Source: JAFKFH01 sp017307375
GTDB taxonomy: Bacteria > Pseudomonadota > Alphaproteobacteria > Ferrovibrionales > Ferrovibrionaceae
Direction: 5' to 3'
NCBI GenBank assembly: GCA_965229335.1
Contig: OZ245874.1
Location: 3,286,001 to 3,350,000 of the forward strand
Length of the DNA stretch: 64,000 nt
Part shown: one piece after another, positions 1 to 8,644 of the stretch
Layout of the letters: every line of letters begins with the position of its first letter
Position numbering within the stretch: position 1 is the stretch's first letter
Position numbers and translations under genes: made by a program
Notes under the pieces: model-generated
Database searches by the model: none
Told to the model about the DNA's origin: nothing
Seen by the model: the letters and a program-made list of their open reading frames with translations, nothing else

Positions 1-86
1 TCATGGCCGAAGACAAGCCGGGTTTCTGGGAGAATCGCGGCTATCACATGGTCGGCGACCCCTGGAAGGAACAGCGCTACGGCTGA
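1..86 (+). CDS. C-terminal end of sulfite oxidase-like molybdopterin oxidoreductase (partial)
   Basis: Only the last 27 full codons are present; the reading frame enters at base 3 and stops at TGA 84-86. The tail reads GFWENRGYHMVGDPWKEQRY, which matches my recollection of the conserved C-terminus of bacterial sulfite oxidase-like (molybdopterin-dependent) oxidoreductases, where a GYH..GDPW..QRY ending is usual. Those proteins bind the molybdenum cofactor and act on sulfur or related substrates. The assignment rests on this short tail alone, so the family is likely but substrate and cellular location cannot be judged. A 75-base gap separates it from the histidine kinase downstream. Confidence 0.55.
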   Translation, partial: MAEDKPGFWENRGYHMVGDPWKEQRYG

Positions 87-161
87 CGGAGGGGGCGAAG
101 GCTGCAGGTAAGTGCGGCGCCCCTTGCAGTTGCTGCCAGCTTGGTCCAGGCTTCCTTCCAT

Positions 162-1661
162 ATGCCATTACCGGCCGATGATCCTGCCCCCACCGGAAGC
201 CTCGCCATGCTCGCGCCCGAACTGCGCGCCTGGCTTGCGCCGATGCTTGCCGACCATGTCGACGAGGCCATCTGCGTCTATGATGCCGACGACCGGGTGA
301 TCGCCTGGAACGCTGCCTATCCCGTGCTCTTCCCGGAAGTGCGCGACATGCTGCGGCCGGGCCTGCCGTTTCTCGACACGGTTCGCGCGCTGTTCGAGCT
401 GCAGCACCCGGTCGATGCCGAGACGATGGAGGCGATGCTCGTTGCCGCCGTCGAACGGCATCGCACCGTGATCGGCCCGCTGGCCTATCAGCGCGCTGAC
501 GGCCGTTGGGTCGAGCTGCGCATGTATCCGACGCCGGACGGCGGCCGGTTCAAGATCTGGCGCGACGTCACCAGCCGCCGGCTCGCCGATTTCGACCTCG
601 TGCAGCTCAACGACGCCCTCTCGACGCTCGAAGTCGGGATGCTGCTGTTCGATCGCAACCAGCGGCTGGCCTTCATGAACACGCGGCTGTTCTCCAAGCT
701 GATGGTCGCTCATGTCGTCGACCCGCCGCGGCTGGGCCAGGGGGGCGGTCGGCCGGCGGCGATGCGCCGGATTTCGGCGACCCTGGTCGATAGTCCCGAT
801 TGGCGCCGGCTGCTGGCGCTCGGACCCGACGAAGCGCTCGACGAACCGGCCGTGGTCCAGACCATCGATGGCCGCTGGTTCCGGATCCAGGAGACGCGGA
901 ACGTCTCCGGCATCGCGATGATCTGGGTCGACATTTCCGATCGCAAACGGCTCGAGCAGGACCTGATGGCGGCGGTGGCCGCCGAACAGCAGGTGCGGCG
1001 GGAGCAGCGCCAGATGCTGGCGATGCTGTCGCATGAATTCCGCTCGCCGCTGACGGTGATCGAGGCGACGACGCAACTGCTGTCGGTTGCCGGCGTCGAC
1101 GACCTGCCGCGCGGCCTGGCGCGGATCCGCCGGGCGACGCAGCGTCTGACCAGCCTGATCGAGACCTGCCTGGCCGACGATCGCCTCGACGCCGGCGAAT
1201 TGCGGCCCAAGCCGGCGCCGTTCGATCTGTCGTCGGTGCTGGCGGATATCGCGGCCGACGCCAGCCAGGCAAGGGGCGGCCCCGATGCGGTCTTGCTGCG
1301 CGCGGGGCCGGCGATGACGATGACCGGCGATGCCGCGCTGATCCGCATCGCGGTGATGAATCTCGTCGACAATGCACTGAAATATGCGGGCGACCACGGG
1401 CCGATCGAGATCGCGGCGACGCCGGCGGACGGGAGCGTCCTGATATCGGTGGCCGATTGCGGTCCGGGTATCGCGCCCGACGACCTGGAGCGGATCTTCG
1501 ACAAGTATTTCCGGGCCGCAGCCTCCGGCCGCATCGCGGGGGCCGGCCTCGGCCTTCACCTGACCCGCCGGATCGTCGAAGGCCATGGCGGGCGTATTGC
1601 CGCGACCTCCGGGCCGGGGGGCTCGCGCTTTACTATCGCCCTGCCGCTGGCCGCGGGATAG
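162..1661 (+). CDS. PAS-domain sensor histidine kinase
   Basis: A cytoplasmic two-component sensor of about 499 residues. No signal peptide or membrane segment is visible. The first 270 residues hold two PAS-like domains (around 35-130, then 150-265). The HisKA box carries the phospho-acceptor His291 in LSHEFRSPLTV. The ATPase domain shows the N box NLVDNALKYA, the G1 box DCGPGIAPDD and the G2 box GAGLGLHLTRRIVEGHGG. No response regulator is adjacent, so the partner is unknown. The start is uncertain: TTG 141 and ATG 207 (which has a GGAAG upstream) are in-frame alternatives; I chose ATG 162. Its 3' end overlaps the convergent glycosylase gene by 29 bases. Confidence 0.88.
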   Translation: MPLPADDPAPTGSLAMLAPELRAWLAPMLADHVDEAICVYDADDRVIAWNAAYPVLFPEVRDMLRPGLPFLDTVRALFELQHPVDAETMEAMLVAAVERHRTVIGPLAYQRADGRWVELRMYPTPDGGRFKIWRDVTSRRLADFDLVQLNDALSTLEVGMLLFDRNQRLAFMNTRLFSKLMVAHVVDPPRLGQGGGRPAAMRRISATLVDSPDWRRLLALGPDEALDEPAVVQTIDGRWFRIQETRNVSGIAMIWVDISDRKRLEQDLMAAVAAEQQVRREQRQMLAMLSHEFRSPLTVIEATTQLLSVAGVDDLPRGLARIRRATQRLTSLIETCLADDRLDAGELRPKPAPFDLSSVLADIAADASQARGGPDAVLLRAGPAMTMTGDAALIRIAVMNLVDNALKYAGDHGPIEIAATPADGSVLISVADCGPGIAPDDLERIFDKYFRAAASGRIAGAGLGLHLTRRIVEGHGGRIAATSGPGGSRFTIALPLAAG

Positions 1662-2262
1662 GCGGCGGGCCTAGCCCACGGCCGGCGATCGTGGCGAAGA
1701 TCCCGGCAAACATGGCTGGTGTCAGCCTGCCGGTCGCGACGTTGTAATGGCTGCAGTGATAGCTGGCGAACAGCGTCCGGCCAGCACCCAGCGCATGCAC
1801 CGCGCCATGGGCGAAGGGATGTGCCGCGGGTCGCAGTCCGGCCGCCCGCAGGATCGCGTCATGGGCGATGCGCCCAAGGGCCAGTACCGCCGGGGCGGGC
1901 AGGCCGGCCAGTTCCGCGGCGAGATAGCCGGCACAGGCGGCAATCTCCGATCTGGTTGGCTTGTTTTCCGGCGGTACGCATTTCACCGCATTGGTGACGT
2001 GGACCAGTCCTGCCGGCCAGCCGGCAGCGTCGAGCGTCGTGCGCAACAGATCGCCGGAACGGTCGCCTTCGAACGGACGCCCGGTGCGATTGGCGCCGCG
2101 CAGCCCGGGCGCCAGGCCCACGATCAAGAGGCGCGCGGCAACGGCTGCCCCTCGGCCCGGGACCGGAGCGTTATGGTGGTCGGGAAAAGCGCGGCGATTG
2201 GCGGCGCGGAACGCCGCCAATCGCGGGCAGAGGTTGCAGTCGCCGGGCGGCGCCGCCGTCAT
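1633..2262 (-). CDS. uracil-DNA glycosylase, family 5 (UDGb type)
   Basis: Removes uracil (and in this family other deaminated bases) from DNA at the start of base-excision repair. The 209-residue protein has the motif GLAPGLRGANRTGRPFEGD at residues 49-67, typical of family 4/5 Fe-S uracil-DNA glycosylases; the alanine-containing GLAPG form fits family 5. Cysteines at 9 and 12 and two later ones (in VKCVPPENK and IAACAGY) are the likely 4Fe-4S ligands. The ATG overlaps the stop of the upstream NYN nuclease gene (ATGA, 2259-2262), so the two are probably translated as an operon. Its tail overlaps the histidine kinase gene. Confidence 0.9.
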   Translation of the reverse strand: MTAAPPGDCNLCPRLAAFRAANRRAFPDHHNAPVPGRGAAVAARLLIVGLAPGLRGANRTGRPFEGDRSGDLLRTTLDAAGWPAGLVHVTNAVKCVPPENKPTRSEIAACAGYLAAELAGLPAPAVLALGRIAHDAILRAAGLRPAAHPFAHGAVHALGAGRTLFASYHCSHYNVATGRLTPAMFAGIFATIAGRGLGPPPIPRPAAGR

Positions 2263-2900
2263 GCCCCCCGGCGCGGCGGGCTGGGCCGGTCGATCAGCGG
2301 GTCGATCTCGTCATCGTCGTGATGCTGCTGGGCGCGGGCTTCGCGCGCGGCCATCGCCTGCTCGCGCAGGGCAGGGTCGCGCTGGATCTTGGGCATCAGG
2401 TCGACGAGGTCGATGAACTGGTCGGCCTGGCGGCGCAACTCGTCGGCGACCATCGGCGGGGACGTACGGAACGAGGACACGACCGAGACCCTCACCCCTT
2501 TGCGCTGTACCGCCTCGACCAGGCGGCGGAAGTCGCCATCGCCGGAAAACAGCACGACATGGTCGAGGTGGGCGGCCATCTCCATCATGTCGATGGCGAT
2601 CTCGATGTCCATGTTGCCCTTCATCCGCCGCCGCCCGGTGGCGTCGGTGAATTCCTTCATCGGCTTCGTGACCATGGTGAAGCCATTGTAGTCGAGCCAG
2701 TCGATCAGCGGCCGGATCGGCGAATATTCCTGGTCCTCGGCCAGGGCGGTATAGTAGAAGGCGCGCAACAGCTGGCCTTGCCCGGCAAACTGCTGCAACA
2801 GGCGCTTGTAATCGATATCGAAGCCCAGCGTGCGGGCGGCCGCATAGAGATTCGGCCCGTCGATGAACAGGGCGACCCGTTCTTGGGGATAGAAACGCAT
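2259..2900 (-). CDS. NYN (LabA/DUF88) domain ribonuclease-like protein
   Basis: A 213-residue NYN-domain protein of the PIN-like nuclease fold. The acidic metal-binding residues expected of the family are visible: Asp14 in FIDGPNLY, an Asp in GNMDIEIAIDMM, and the cluster in LFSGDGDFRRLV. Such proteins are predicted RNA-cleaving enzymes; LabA-type members are common next to folK and rpoZ in Alphaproteobacteria. I chose ATG 2900 because GGAGA lies just upstream; an in-frame start 30 bases earlier lacks one. The C-terminal 25 residues are charged and low in complexity, ending in a His/Asp/Glu stretch. It is followed without a gap by the glycosylase gene. Confidence 0.87.
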   Translation of the reverse strand: MRFYPQERVALFIDGPNLYAAARTLGFDIDYKRLLQQFAGQGQLLRAFYYTALAEDQEYSPIRPLIDWLDYNGFTMVTKPMKEFTDATGRRRMKGNMDIEIAIDMMEMAAHLDHVVLFSGDGDFRRLVEAVQRKGVRVSVVSSFRTSPPMVADELRRQADQFIDLVDLMPKIQRDPALREQAMAAREARAQQHHDDDEIDPLIDRPSPPRRGA

Positions 2901-2934
2901 CAATGCTCTCCGGCGAGTATGTGTTTTCAATAAT

Positions 2935-2951
2935 GATCGTGTCGCACGATC
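2935..2951. repeat. inverted repeat between NYN gene and folK
   Basis: GATCGTG-TCG-CACGATC is a perfect 7-bp inverted repeat with a 3-base centre. It lies in the 123-base divergent gap between the NYN gene and folK, about 35 bases upstream of the NYN start codon. The position suits an operator for one or both genes, but no regulator is known to me for it. Confidence 0.4.
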
Positions 2952-3023
2952 GCGACGAGGCCCTTCTTAGCGGAACTGCCGCCCGGGGCAAACGGTTTCA
3001 CGGGGTTTTCGGGATTTAATCGA

Positions 3024-3521
3024 ATGACGGTCTATGTCGGGTTGGGATCGAACTTGCCCTCGGCCACACACGGCGAGCCCCGGGCAGTGCTGGAGGCCAG
3101 CATCCGGCTGATGCGGGAAGCGGGCCTCGACGTACTCGCGTGTTCCTCGTGGTGGCGTACCGCCCCGGTTCCGGTGACCCTCGACCAGCCCTGGTACACC
3201 AACCGCGTCGTCGCGCTGCGCACGGCGCTGCCGCCTCCCGACCTGATGGTCCTGCTGCTCGACATCGAGGCCCGCCTGGGCCGCACCCGCGACCAGCGCT
3301 GGCAGGCGCGCGTCGTCGACCTGGACATGATCGACTACGACGGCCGCATCGATCCCGGCCCGGTGGCGATCCTGCCTCATCCCCGGATGGCCGAGCGCGG
3401 CTTCGTACTGCGTCCGCTCGCCGAACTGGCACCCGATTGGCGGCACCCGGCCAGCGGCACCGCGATCGCCGAACTGATCGCGGCCCTGCCGGCCGAGCAG
3501 GTGGTCGAGCGGATCGACTAG
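3024..3521 (+). CDS. folK: 2-amino-4-hydroxy-6-hydroxymethyldihydropteridine diphosphokinase
   Basis: Transfers pyrophosphate from ATP to 6-hydroxymethyl-7,8-dihydropterin in folate synthesis. The 165-residue length is normal. The N-terminus MTVYVGLGSNLP is the family hallmark, and the second signature RDQRWQARVVDLDMIDYDG contains the Mg-binding DLD aspartates. HPRMAERGFVLRPLAELAP follows as expected. It is divergent from the NYN gene. Its TAG stop shares the palindrome CTAG (3518-3521) with the stop codon of the convergent tctC-like gene. Confidence 0.96.
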   Translation: MTVYVGLGSNLPSATHGEPRAVLEASIRLMREAGLDVLACSSWWRTAPVPVTLDQPWYTNRVVALRTALPPPDLMVLLLDIEARLGRTRDQRWQARVVDLDMIDYDGRIDPGPVAILPHPRMAERGFVLRPLAELAPDWRHPASGTAIAELIAALPAEQVVERID

Positions 3522-4495
3522 TCGACCCGGGCGCCCGACGCCTTGACGACGCCGGCCCATTTGACCAGTTCGGACTGCACATAGGCGCCGAATTCGTCCG
3601 GCGTGTTGCCGACGGCGACGGCACCCTGCTGAGCCAGGCGCTCGGTCATCTCGGGCGATTTCAGGATGCGGGCGATCTCGGTCTGCAGCTTGGCGACGAT
3701 TTCCTTGGGCGTGCCGGCCGGGGCGAAGACGCCGAACCAGGACGAAGCTTCGAACCCGGGCACCCCGGCTTCGGCCACCGTCGGCAGGTCGGGCATGGCC
3801 GGCGACCGGGTCGCGGTGGTCACGGCCAGTGCCTTGAGCGTACCGCCCTTCACCTGGGGCAGCGCCGATGGCATGTTGTCGAACATCAGCTGAACCTGGC
3901 CGCCCATCAGGTCGTTCAGGGCCGGGGCCGAGCCCTTGTAGGGTACATGCACCATGTCGACCCCGGTCATGACCTTGAACAGTTCGCCCGACAGGTGGAT
4001 CGAGGTGCCGTTGCCCGAGGAGGCCATGTTCAGCTTGCCGGGATTGGCCTTGGCATAGGCGATCAGTTCGGTCACCGAACCGACCGGCAGCGATGGTGTC
4101 ACCACCAGCATGTTGGGCACCGAGGCGATCTGGGTGACCGGGGCAAAATCCTTCAGCGTATCGTAGGGCATCTTGGTGTAGAGGCTGGCATTGATCGCGT
4201 GCGTGCCGACCGTGCCGACCAGCAGCGTGTAGCCGTCCGGCGCGGCCTTGGCGACCGCAGCCGCCCCGATATTGCCGCCGGCACCACCGCGGTTCTCGAC
4301 CACGACAGGCTGGTTCCAGGCCGCCGACAGCGCCTGTCCGACGAAGCGGCCGAGAATGTCGGTCGTGCCCCCCGCCGGGAACGGCACGATCAGCGTGATG
4401 GCGCGGGTTGGATAGGTTTGGGCCTGGCCGGTCGCCGTGGCGAGCACGCCGAGACCTGCAACGAGCATGGAAAGCACACGCAAAGCGCGTCGCAT
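3518..4495 (-). CDS. Bug/TctC-family tripartite tricarboxylate transporter substrate-binding protein
   Basis: A periplasmic solute-binding protein of about 325 residues. A signal peptide ends near ATATGQAQ, and the mature protein starts YPTRAITLIVPFPAGGTTDILGR, the standard Bug-family opening. Such receptors capture carboxylates or related compounds for TctAB permeases. No tctA or tctB is present nearby, so this is an orphan receptor, which is common in this family. ATG 4495 was chosen because GGGAGG precedes it; the in-frame ATG at 4525 would sit upstream of that ribosome site. The ligand cannot be predicted. Confidence 0.9.
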   Translation of the reverse strand: MRRALRVLSMLVAGLGVLATATGQAQTYPTRAITLIVPFPAGGTTDILGRFVGQALSAAWNQPVVVENRGGAGGNIGAAAVAKAAPDGYTLLVGTVGTHAINASLYTKMPYDTLKDFAPVTQIASVPNMLVVTPSLPVGSVTELIAYAKANPGKLNMASSGNGTSIHLSGELFKVMTGVDMVHVPYKGSAPALNDLMGGQVQLMFDNMPSALPQVKGGTLKALAVTTATRSPAMPDLPTVAEAGVPGFEASSWFGVFAPAGTPKEIVAKLQTEIARILKSPEMTERLAQQGAVAVGNTPDEFGAYVQSELVKWAGVVKASGARVD

Positions 4496-4590
4496 TTTAT
4501 CGATTCCTCCCTGGTTTCTCGTCATTCGTGTCTATCATGCCGCGTCGTCACGGAAAACGCGGATATGGCGCGGCGGCCGGCCCCAACATC

Positions 4591-4619
4591 TTGATTCGCG
4601 GCCCTGCAACCGCTAAATC
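4591..4619 (+). promoter_or_regulatory. candidate sigma-70-type promoter for rpoZ
   Basis: TTGATT (4591-4596), a 17-base spacer and TAAATC (4614-4619) lie about 50 bases upstream of the rpoZ ATG in the divergent gap with the tctC-like gene. The spacing is ideal and the -35 is good. The same TAAAT-type -10 appears ahead of speB and odc, which supports it modestly. Confidence 0.5.
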
Positions 4620-4666
4620 TCAACGTTCAACCGGTTGACCACGCCTATATTCCAAGGATACCCGCC

Positions 4667-5056
4667 ATGGCCCGCGTTACCGTCGAAGATTGCGTCGAGA
4701 AGATCCCCAATCGCTTTGAGCTTGTGATGCTCGCCGCCCAGCGGGCGCGTCTGGTTTCGGCGGGTTCGGCACTGACGATCGATCGCGACAACGACAAGAA
4801 CCCGGTCGTCGCGCTGCGCGAGATCGCCGACGAGACCATCGACCTCGACGCGCTGCGCCAGGGTCTGATCGGCGGGCTGCAGAAGCATGTCGAAGTCGAC
4901 GAGCCGGAGGAGGACAACATGGCCGCCCTGATGCAGTCGAACGACTGGGCGGCGGTCACGGCCAGCCAGAACGCGGGCGCCCGCGACGGCATGCAGATGG
5001 TCGGCGACGGCGATGACGACGGCGACGTGGACCTCGGCCCCGCCGAGGAGGCCTAA
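4667..5056 (+). CDS. rpoZ: RNA polymerase omega subunit
   Basis: The small subunit that helps assemble and stabilise RNA polymerase by clasping the beta-prime subunit. The 129-residue protein opens MARVTVEDCVEKIPNRFELV and continues with the conserved LAAQRARL and NPVVALREIAD segments. The C-terminal third is acidic and poorly conserved, as is usual in Alphaproteobacteria. It is directly upstream of spoT with a 42-base gap, the classical rpoZ-spoT linkage. Confidence 0.97.
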   Translation: MARVTVEDCVEKIPNRFELVMLAAQRARLVSAGSALTIDRDNDKNPVVALREIADETIDLDALRQGLIGGLQKHVEVDEPEEDNMAALMQSNDWAAVTASQNAGARDGMQMVGDGDDDGDVDLGPAEEA

Positions 5057-5098
5057 GATCGACAAGGTCGCCACAGTCCGGCCCGGGCGGATCGAGCC

Positions 5099-7261
5099 AT
5101 GATCCGCCAGGTCGAACTGGTCGAGCGCGTCCTCGCCTACGATCCCGATGCGGACGAGGCGATGATCAATCGCGCCTACGTCTTCGCGATGAAGGCGCAC
5201 GGGGCGCAGAAGCGCGCGTCCGGCGACCCCTATTTCCTGCATCCGCTCGAGGTCGCCGGCATCCTGGCCGGCATGAAGCTCGACTATCAGACGATCGTCA
5301 CCGCGCTGTTGCACGACACGATCGAGGATACCTCGGCCACGCCCGAGGAGATCGAGCGGAATTTCGGGCCGGAAGTCCTGCGCCTGGTCGACGGCGTGAC
5401 CAAGCTGACCCGGCTGGAACTGGTCTCCGACCGCAACCGGCAGGCCGAGAATTTCCGCAAGCTGCTGCTGGCGATGTCGCACGACATCCGCGTGTTGCTG
5501 GTCAAGCTGGCCGATCGCGTCCACAACATGCGGACGCTGCATTTCATCGACAAGCCGGAGAAGCGCAAGCGGATCGCCATGGAGACCATGGAGATCTTCG
5601 CGCCGCTGGCCGACCGCATCGGCATGCAGCAGCTCAAGGAAGAGCTCGAGGACCTGTCGTTCGCCGAGATCAATCCTGAGGCGCGCAACTCGATCATCGC
5701 CCGCACCGCGTTCCTGCGCGAGGGCGGCGGCGACAACCTGGTCACCCGCATCACCGACCAGATCAAGCGCACGATCACCGAGGCAGGTATCGATTCCTGG
5801 GTGTCCGGGCGCGAGAAGCGGCCCTATTCGATCTGGCAGAAGATGGAGCGCAAGAACATCTCGTTCGAGCAGCTCTCCGACATCATGGCCTTCCGGATCG
5901 TCGTGGCCGATACCACTGCCTGCTACCAGGCCCTCGGTGTCGTCCACAATTCCTGGCCGATGGTGCCGGGCCGCTTCAAGGACTACATCTCGACGCCCAA
6001 GCCGAACGGCTACCGCTCGATCCACACGACGGTGCTGGGGCCCGAGAACCAGCGTATCGAAATTCAGATCCGCACCAAGGACATGCATGCGGTCGCCGAT
6101 CTCGGCGTCGCCGCGCATTGGTCGTACAAGGAAGGCAAGTCGGCGGCGTCGAACGAATCGACGCAATATCGCTGGCTGCGCGAGCTGCTGGAGATTCTGG
6201 ACTCGTCCGATCCGGACGAGTTCCTGGAGCACACCAAGCTCAACATGTTCCAGGATCAGGTCTTCTGCTTTTCGCCGAAGGGCGACCTGATCGCGCTGCC
6301 GCGCAACGCCACCCCGGTCGACTTCGCCTATGCGGTCCATTCCGGCATCGGCGATACCTGCGTCGGCGCCAAGGTCAACGGCCGCGTCGTGCCGTTGCGC
6401 ACGATCCTGCAGAATGGCGACCAGGTCGAGATCCTGCGGTCGAAGAACGCGACGCCGAACCCGAACTGGGAAACCTTCGTCGTCACCGGCAAGGCGCGGT
6501 CGCGCATCCGCCGGTTCATGGCCCAGCAGCAGCGCGACCAGTTCTTCTCGCTGGGCAAGGCGGTCGTCGCCAAGGCATTCCGCGATGCCGGCCATCAGGT
6601 CGCCGAAAAGGGTTTCGACACCGCGCTGAAGGTCCTCCGGCTCAAGACCCTCGAAGATCTCTATGTCGCGGTCGGGTCGGGCAACCTGACCGGGCGGCAG
6701 GTGATCGAGGCCGTCTTCCCCGGCGAGAAGCAGGAGGAGAAGGAGCGGACCGAGGTCGCCTCCGACAAGGTGGTGCCGCTGACCCGGGTCCGCAAAGGGT
6801 CGGAGAAGGATCGCTCGGGTGTACCGATCCGCGGGCTGATCCCGGGCATGGCGGTTCATTTCGCCGGTTGCTGCCATCCGCTGCCCGGCGACCGCATCGT
6901 CGGGATCGTGGCGACCGGCAAGGGCGTGACGATCCATACCATCGATTGCGAAACGCTCGAGCAGTTCGCGGCGACGCCGGAACGCTGGCTCGACGTGGCC
7001 TGGGATTCGAACGACGAAACCCATCATGTCGGCCGCATCTCGACGATTGTCGCCAACGAGCCGGGCTCGCTGTCGGATCTCACCACCGTTATCGCCAAGA
7101 ACCGCGGCAACATCCATAATCTGAAGATCACCAATCGGACTTCGGACTATTTTGAATTCCTGGTGGATATCGAGGTCAAGGACGTCAAGCACCTGACCAA
7201 CATCATTGCCGCGTTGCGGGCGACGCCGACGGTCAATTCGGTCGAGCGCGCCAGAGGGTAG
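5099..7261 (+). CDS. spoT: bifunctional (p)ppGpp synthetase/hydrolase
   Basis: The Rel/Spo homologue that makes and degrades the stringent-response alarmone (p)ppGpp. The 720-residue protein has an HD hydrolase domain near the N-terminus with His34, His48 and the His72-Asp73 pair in LLHDTIED, so hydrolysis should be active. The synthetase domain includes FKDYISTPKPNGYRSIHT (around residues 292-310). A TGS domain begins near 391 and a C-terminal ACT domain near 644. Both catalytic halves look intact, as in single-copy alphaproteobacterial Rel enzymes. It lies between rpoZ and pyrE, with 7 bases to pyrE. Confidence 0.97.
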   Translation: MIRQVELVERVLAYDPDADEAMINRAYVFAMKAHGAQKRASGDPYFLHPLEVAGILAGMKLDYQTIVTALLHDTIEDTSATPEEIERNFGPEVLRLVDGVTKLTRLELVSDRNRQAENFRKLLLAMSHDIRVLLVKLADRVHNMRTLHFIDKPEKRKRIAMETMEIFAPLADRIGMQQLKEELEDLSFAEINPEARNSIIARTAFLREGGGDNLVTRITDQIKRTITEAGIDSWVSGREKRPYSIWQKMERKNISFEQLSDIMAFRIVVADTTACYQALGVVHNSWPMVPGRFKDYISTPKPNGYRSIHTTVLGPENQRIEIQIRTKDMHAVADLGVAAHWSYKEGKSAASNESTQYRWLRELLEILDSSDPDEFLEHTKLNMFQDQVFCFSPKGDLIALPRNATPVDFAYAVHSGIGDTCVGAKVNGRVVPLRTILQNGDQVEILRSKNATPNPNWETFVVTGKARSRIRRFMAQQQRDQFFSLGKAVVAKAFRDAGHQVAEKGFDTALKVLRLKTLEDLYVAVGSGNLTGRQVIEAVFPGEKQEEKERTEVASDKVVPLTRVRKGSEKDRSGVPIRGLIPGMAVHFAGCCHPLPGDRIVGIVATGKGVTIHTIDCETLEQFAATPERWLDVAWDSNDETHHVGRISTIVANEPGSLSDLTTVIAKNRGNIHNLKITNRTSDYFEFLVDIEVKDVKHLTNIIAALRATPTVNSVERARG

Positions 7262-7268
7262 GTTTCGG

Positions 7269-7856
7269 ATGACCAAGGACGAGGTTCTGGCGCACTACCG
7301 CGCCACCGGCGCATTGCTCGAGGGACATTTCATCCTGTCCTCGGGGCTGCGCAGCCCGATGTATCTCCAGTCGGCCCGCGTGCTGATGCACCCGGAGCGC
7401 GCCGAGGCCTTCGGCCGCGCGCTGGCCGCCCGGGTGGTCGCAAGCCTCGGCCGCGACCCCGTCGACGTCGTCATCTCGCCGGCGATGGGCGGGCTGATCA
7501 TCGGCCACGAGGTCGGTCGCGCTCTGGGCAAGCCGGCGATGTTCACCGAGCGGGTCGACGGCGTCTTCACCCTGCGTCGCGGTTTCGCGCTGGAACCGAA
7601 CACGCGTGTGCTCGTGGTCGAGGACGTGGTGACGACGGGCAAGTCGACCAAGGAATGCGCTGCGGCGATCGCCGAGCATGGCGGGCAGGTGGTCGCCGCC
7701 TGCTCGATCATCGACCGCACCGATGGCGAAGTCTCGCTCGGCCTGCCGTATTTCTCGCTCTGCGGCCTGAAGGTGCCGGCCTACGACGCCGAGAACCTGC
7801 CGCCCGAGCTGCAGGAGATTCCGGCGATCAAGCCGGGCAGCCGCGGCCTGAAGTAA
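7269..7856 (+). CDS. pyrE: orotate phosphoribosyltransferase
   Basis: Joins orotate to PRPP to form OMP in pyrimidine synthesis. The 195-residue protein starts MTKDEVLAHYRATGALLEGHF and has SGLRSPMYLQ (orotate loop) and the PRPP-binding loop VLVVEDVVTTGKST. ATG 7269 lies 7 bases after the spoT stop; an in-frame start 63 bases earlier would run far into spoT and is not needed. Linkage to spoT and pdxJ is typical for the class. Confidence 0.96.
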   Translation: MTKDEVLAHYRATGALLEGHFILSSGLRSPMYLQSARVLMHPERAEAFGRALAARVVASLGRDPVDVVISPAMGGLIIGHEVGRALGKPAMFTERVDGVFTLRRGFALEPNTRVLVVEDVVTTGKSTKECAAAIAEHGGQVVAACSIIDRTDGEVSLGLPYFSLCGLKVPAYDAENLPPELQEIPAIKPGSRGLK

Positions 7857-7891
7857 CAGAGTTTTCCGACAGCAGCCTCGTGGAGGGCGTC

Positions 7892-8644
7892 ATGACGGGT
7901 CTTCGCCTCGGCATCAACATCGATCACGTCGCCACCATCCGCAACGCCCGCGGCGGCCGCCATCCCGATCCGGTCCGCGCCGCCAAGATGGCCGCGACCG
8001 CCGGCGCCGACGGCATCACCGCGCATCTGCGCGAGGACCGGCGCCACATCACCGACGACGATATCGCCCGGCTGATGGAGCAGATCGAACTGCCGCTGAA
8101 TTTCGAGATGGCGGCGACCGACGAGATGCTCGCGATCGCCCTGCGGCACAAGCCGCATGCCTGCTGCCTGGTGCCGGAAAAGCGCGAGGAGCGCACGACC
8201 GAAGGTGGGCTCGACGTCGTCGGCGGCCACAATCACCTGGCGCCGTATATCTCGGCGCTCGGTGCTGCCGGGATCCGCGTCTCGCTGTTCGTCGAGGCCG
8301 ATCCCCGCCAGCTCGACATGGCCCGGCGCCTCGGCGCCCCGGTCGTCGAACTGCATACCGGCGCCTATTGCGAGGCCGAGGGCGAGGAACGCGCCCATCA
8401 TCTGGCCCGGATCGAGGCCGCGGCGGCGCACGCCCAGGCGATCGGCCTCGAATGCCATGCCGGTCACGGCCTGGCCTTCGATACCGTCGGGCCGATCGCG
8501 GCGATACCGTCGGTGGTCGAGCTCAATATCGGGCATTTCCTGATCGGCGAGGCGATCTTCGGCGGGCTCGACAGTGCCATCCGGCGCATGCGCGCGGCGA
8601 TGGATCAGGCCCGCAACGCCGCCCTGGGTCAGCGCAGCGCCTGA
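7892..8644 (+). CDS. pdxJ: pyridoxine 5'-phosphate synthase
   Basis: Condenses 1-deoxy-D-xylulose 5-phosphate with 3-amino-2-oxopropyl phosphate in de novo vitamin B6 synthesis. The 250-residue TIM-barrel enzyme opens LRLGINIDHVATIRNARGG, then DPVRAA, HLREDRRHI, LVPEKREE, and ends with GHGL and ELNIGHFLIGEAIF phosphate-binding segments. The ATG has GGAGGG upstream (7882-7887). Its last 16 bases overlap the convergent ABC transporter ATPase gene. The usual alphaproteobacterial partner acpS is displaced 3.5 kb downstream by the ABC transporter insertion. Confidence 0.96.
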   Translation: MTGLRLGINIDHVATIRNARGGRHPDPVRAAKMAATAGADGITAHLREDRRHITDDDIARLMEQIELPLNFEMAATDEMLAIALRHKPHACCLVPEKREERTTEGGLDVVGGHNHLAPYISALGAAGIRVSLFVEADPRQLDMARRLGAPVVELHTGAYCEAEGEERAHHLARIEAAAAHAQAIGLECHAGHGLAFDTVGPIAAIPSVVELNIGHFLIGEAIFGGLDSAIRRMRAAMDQARNAALGQRSA

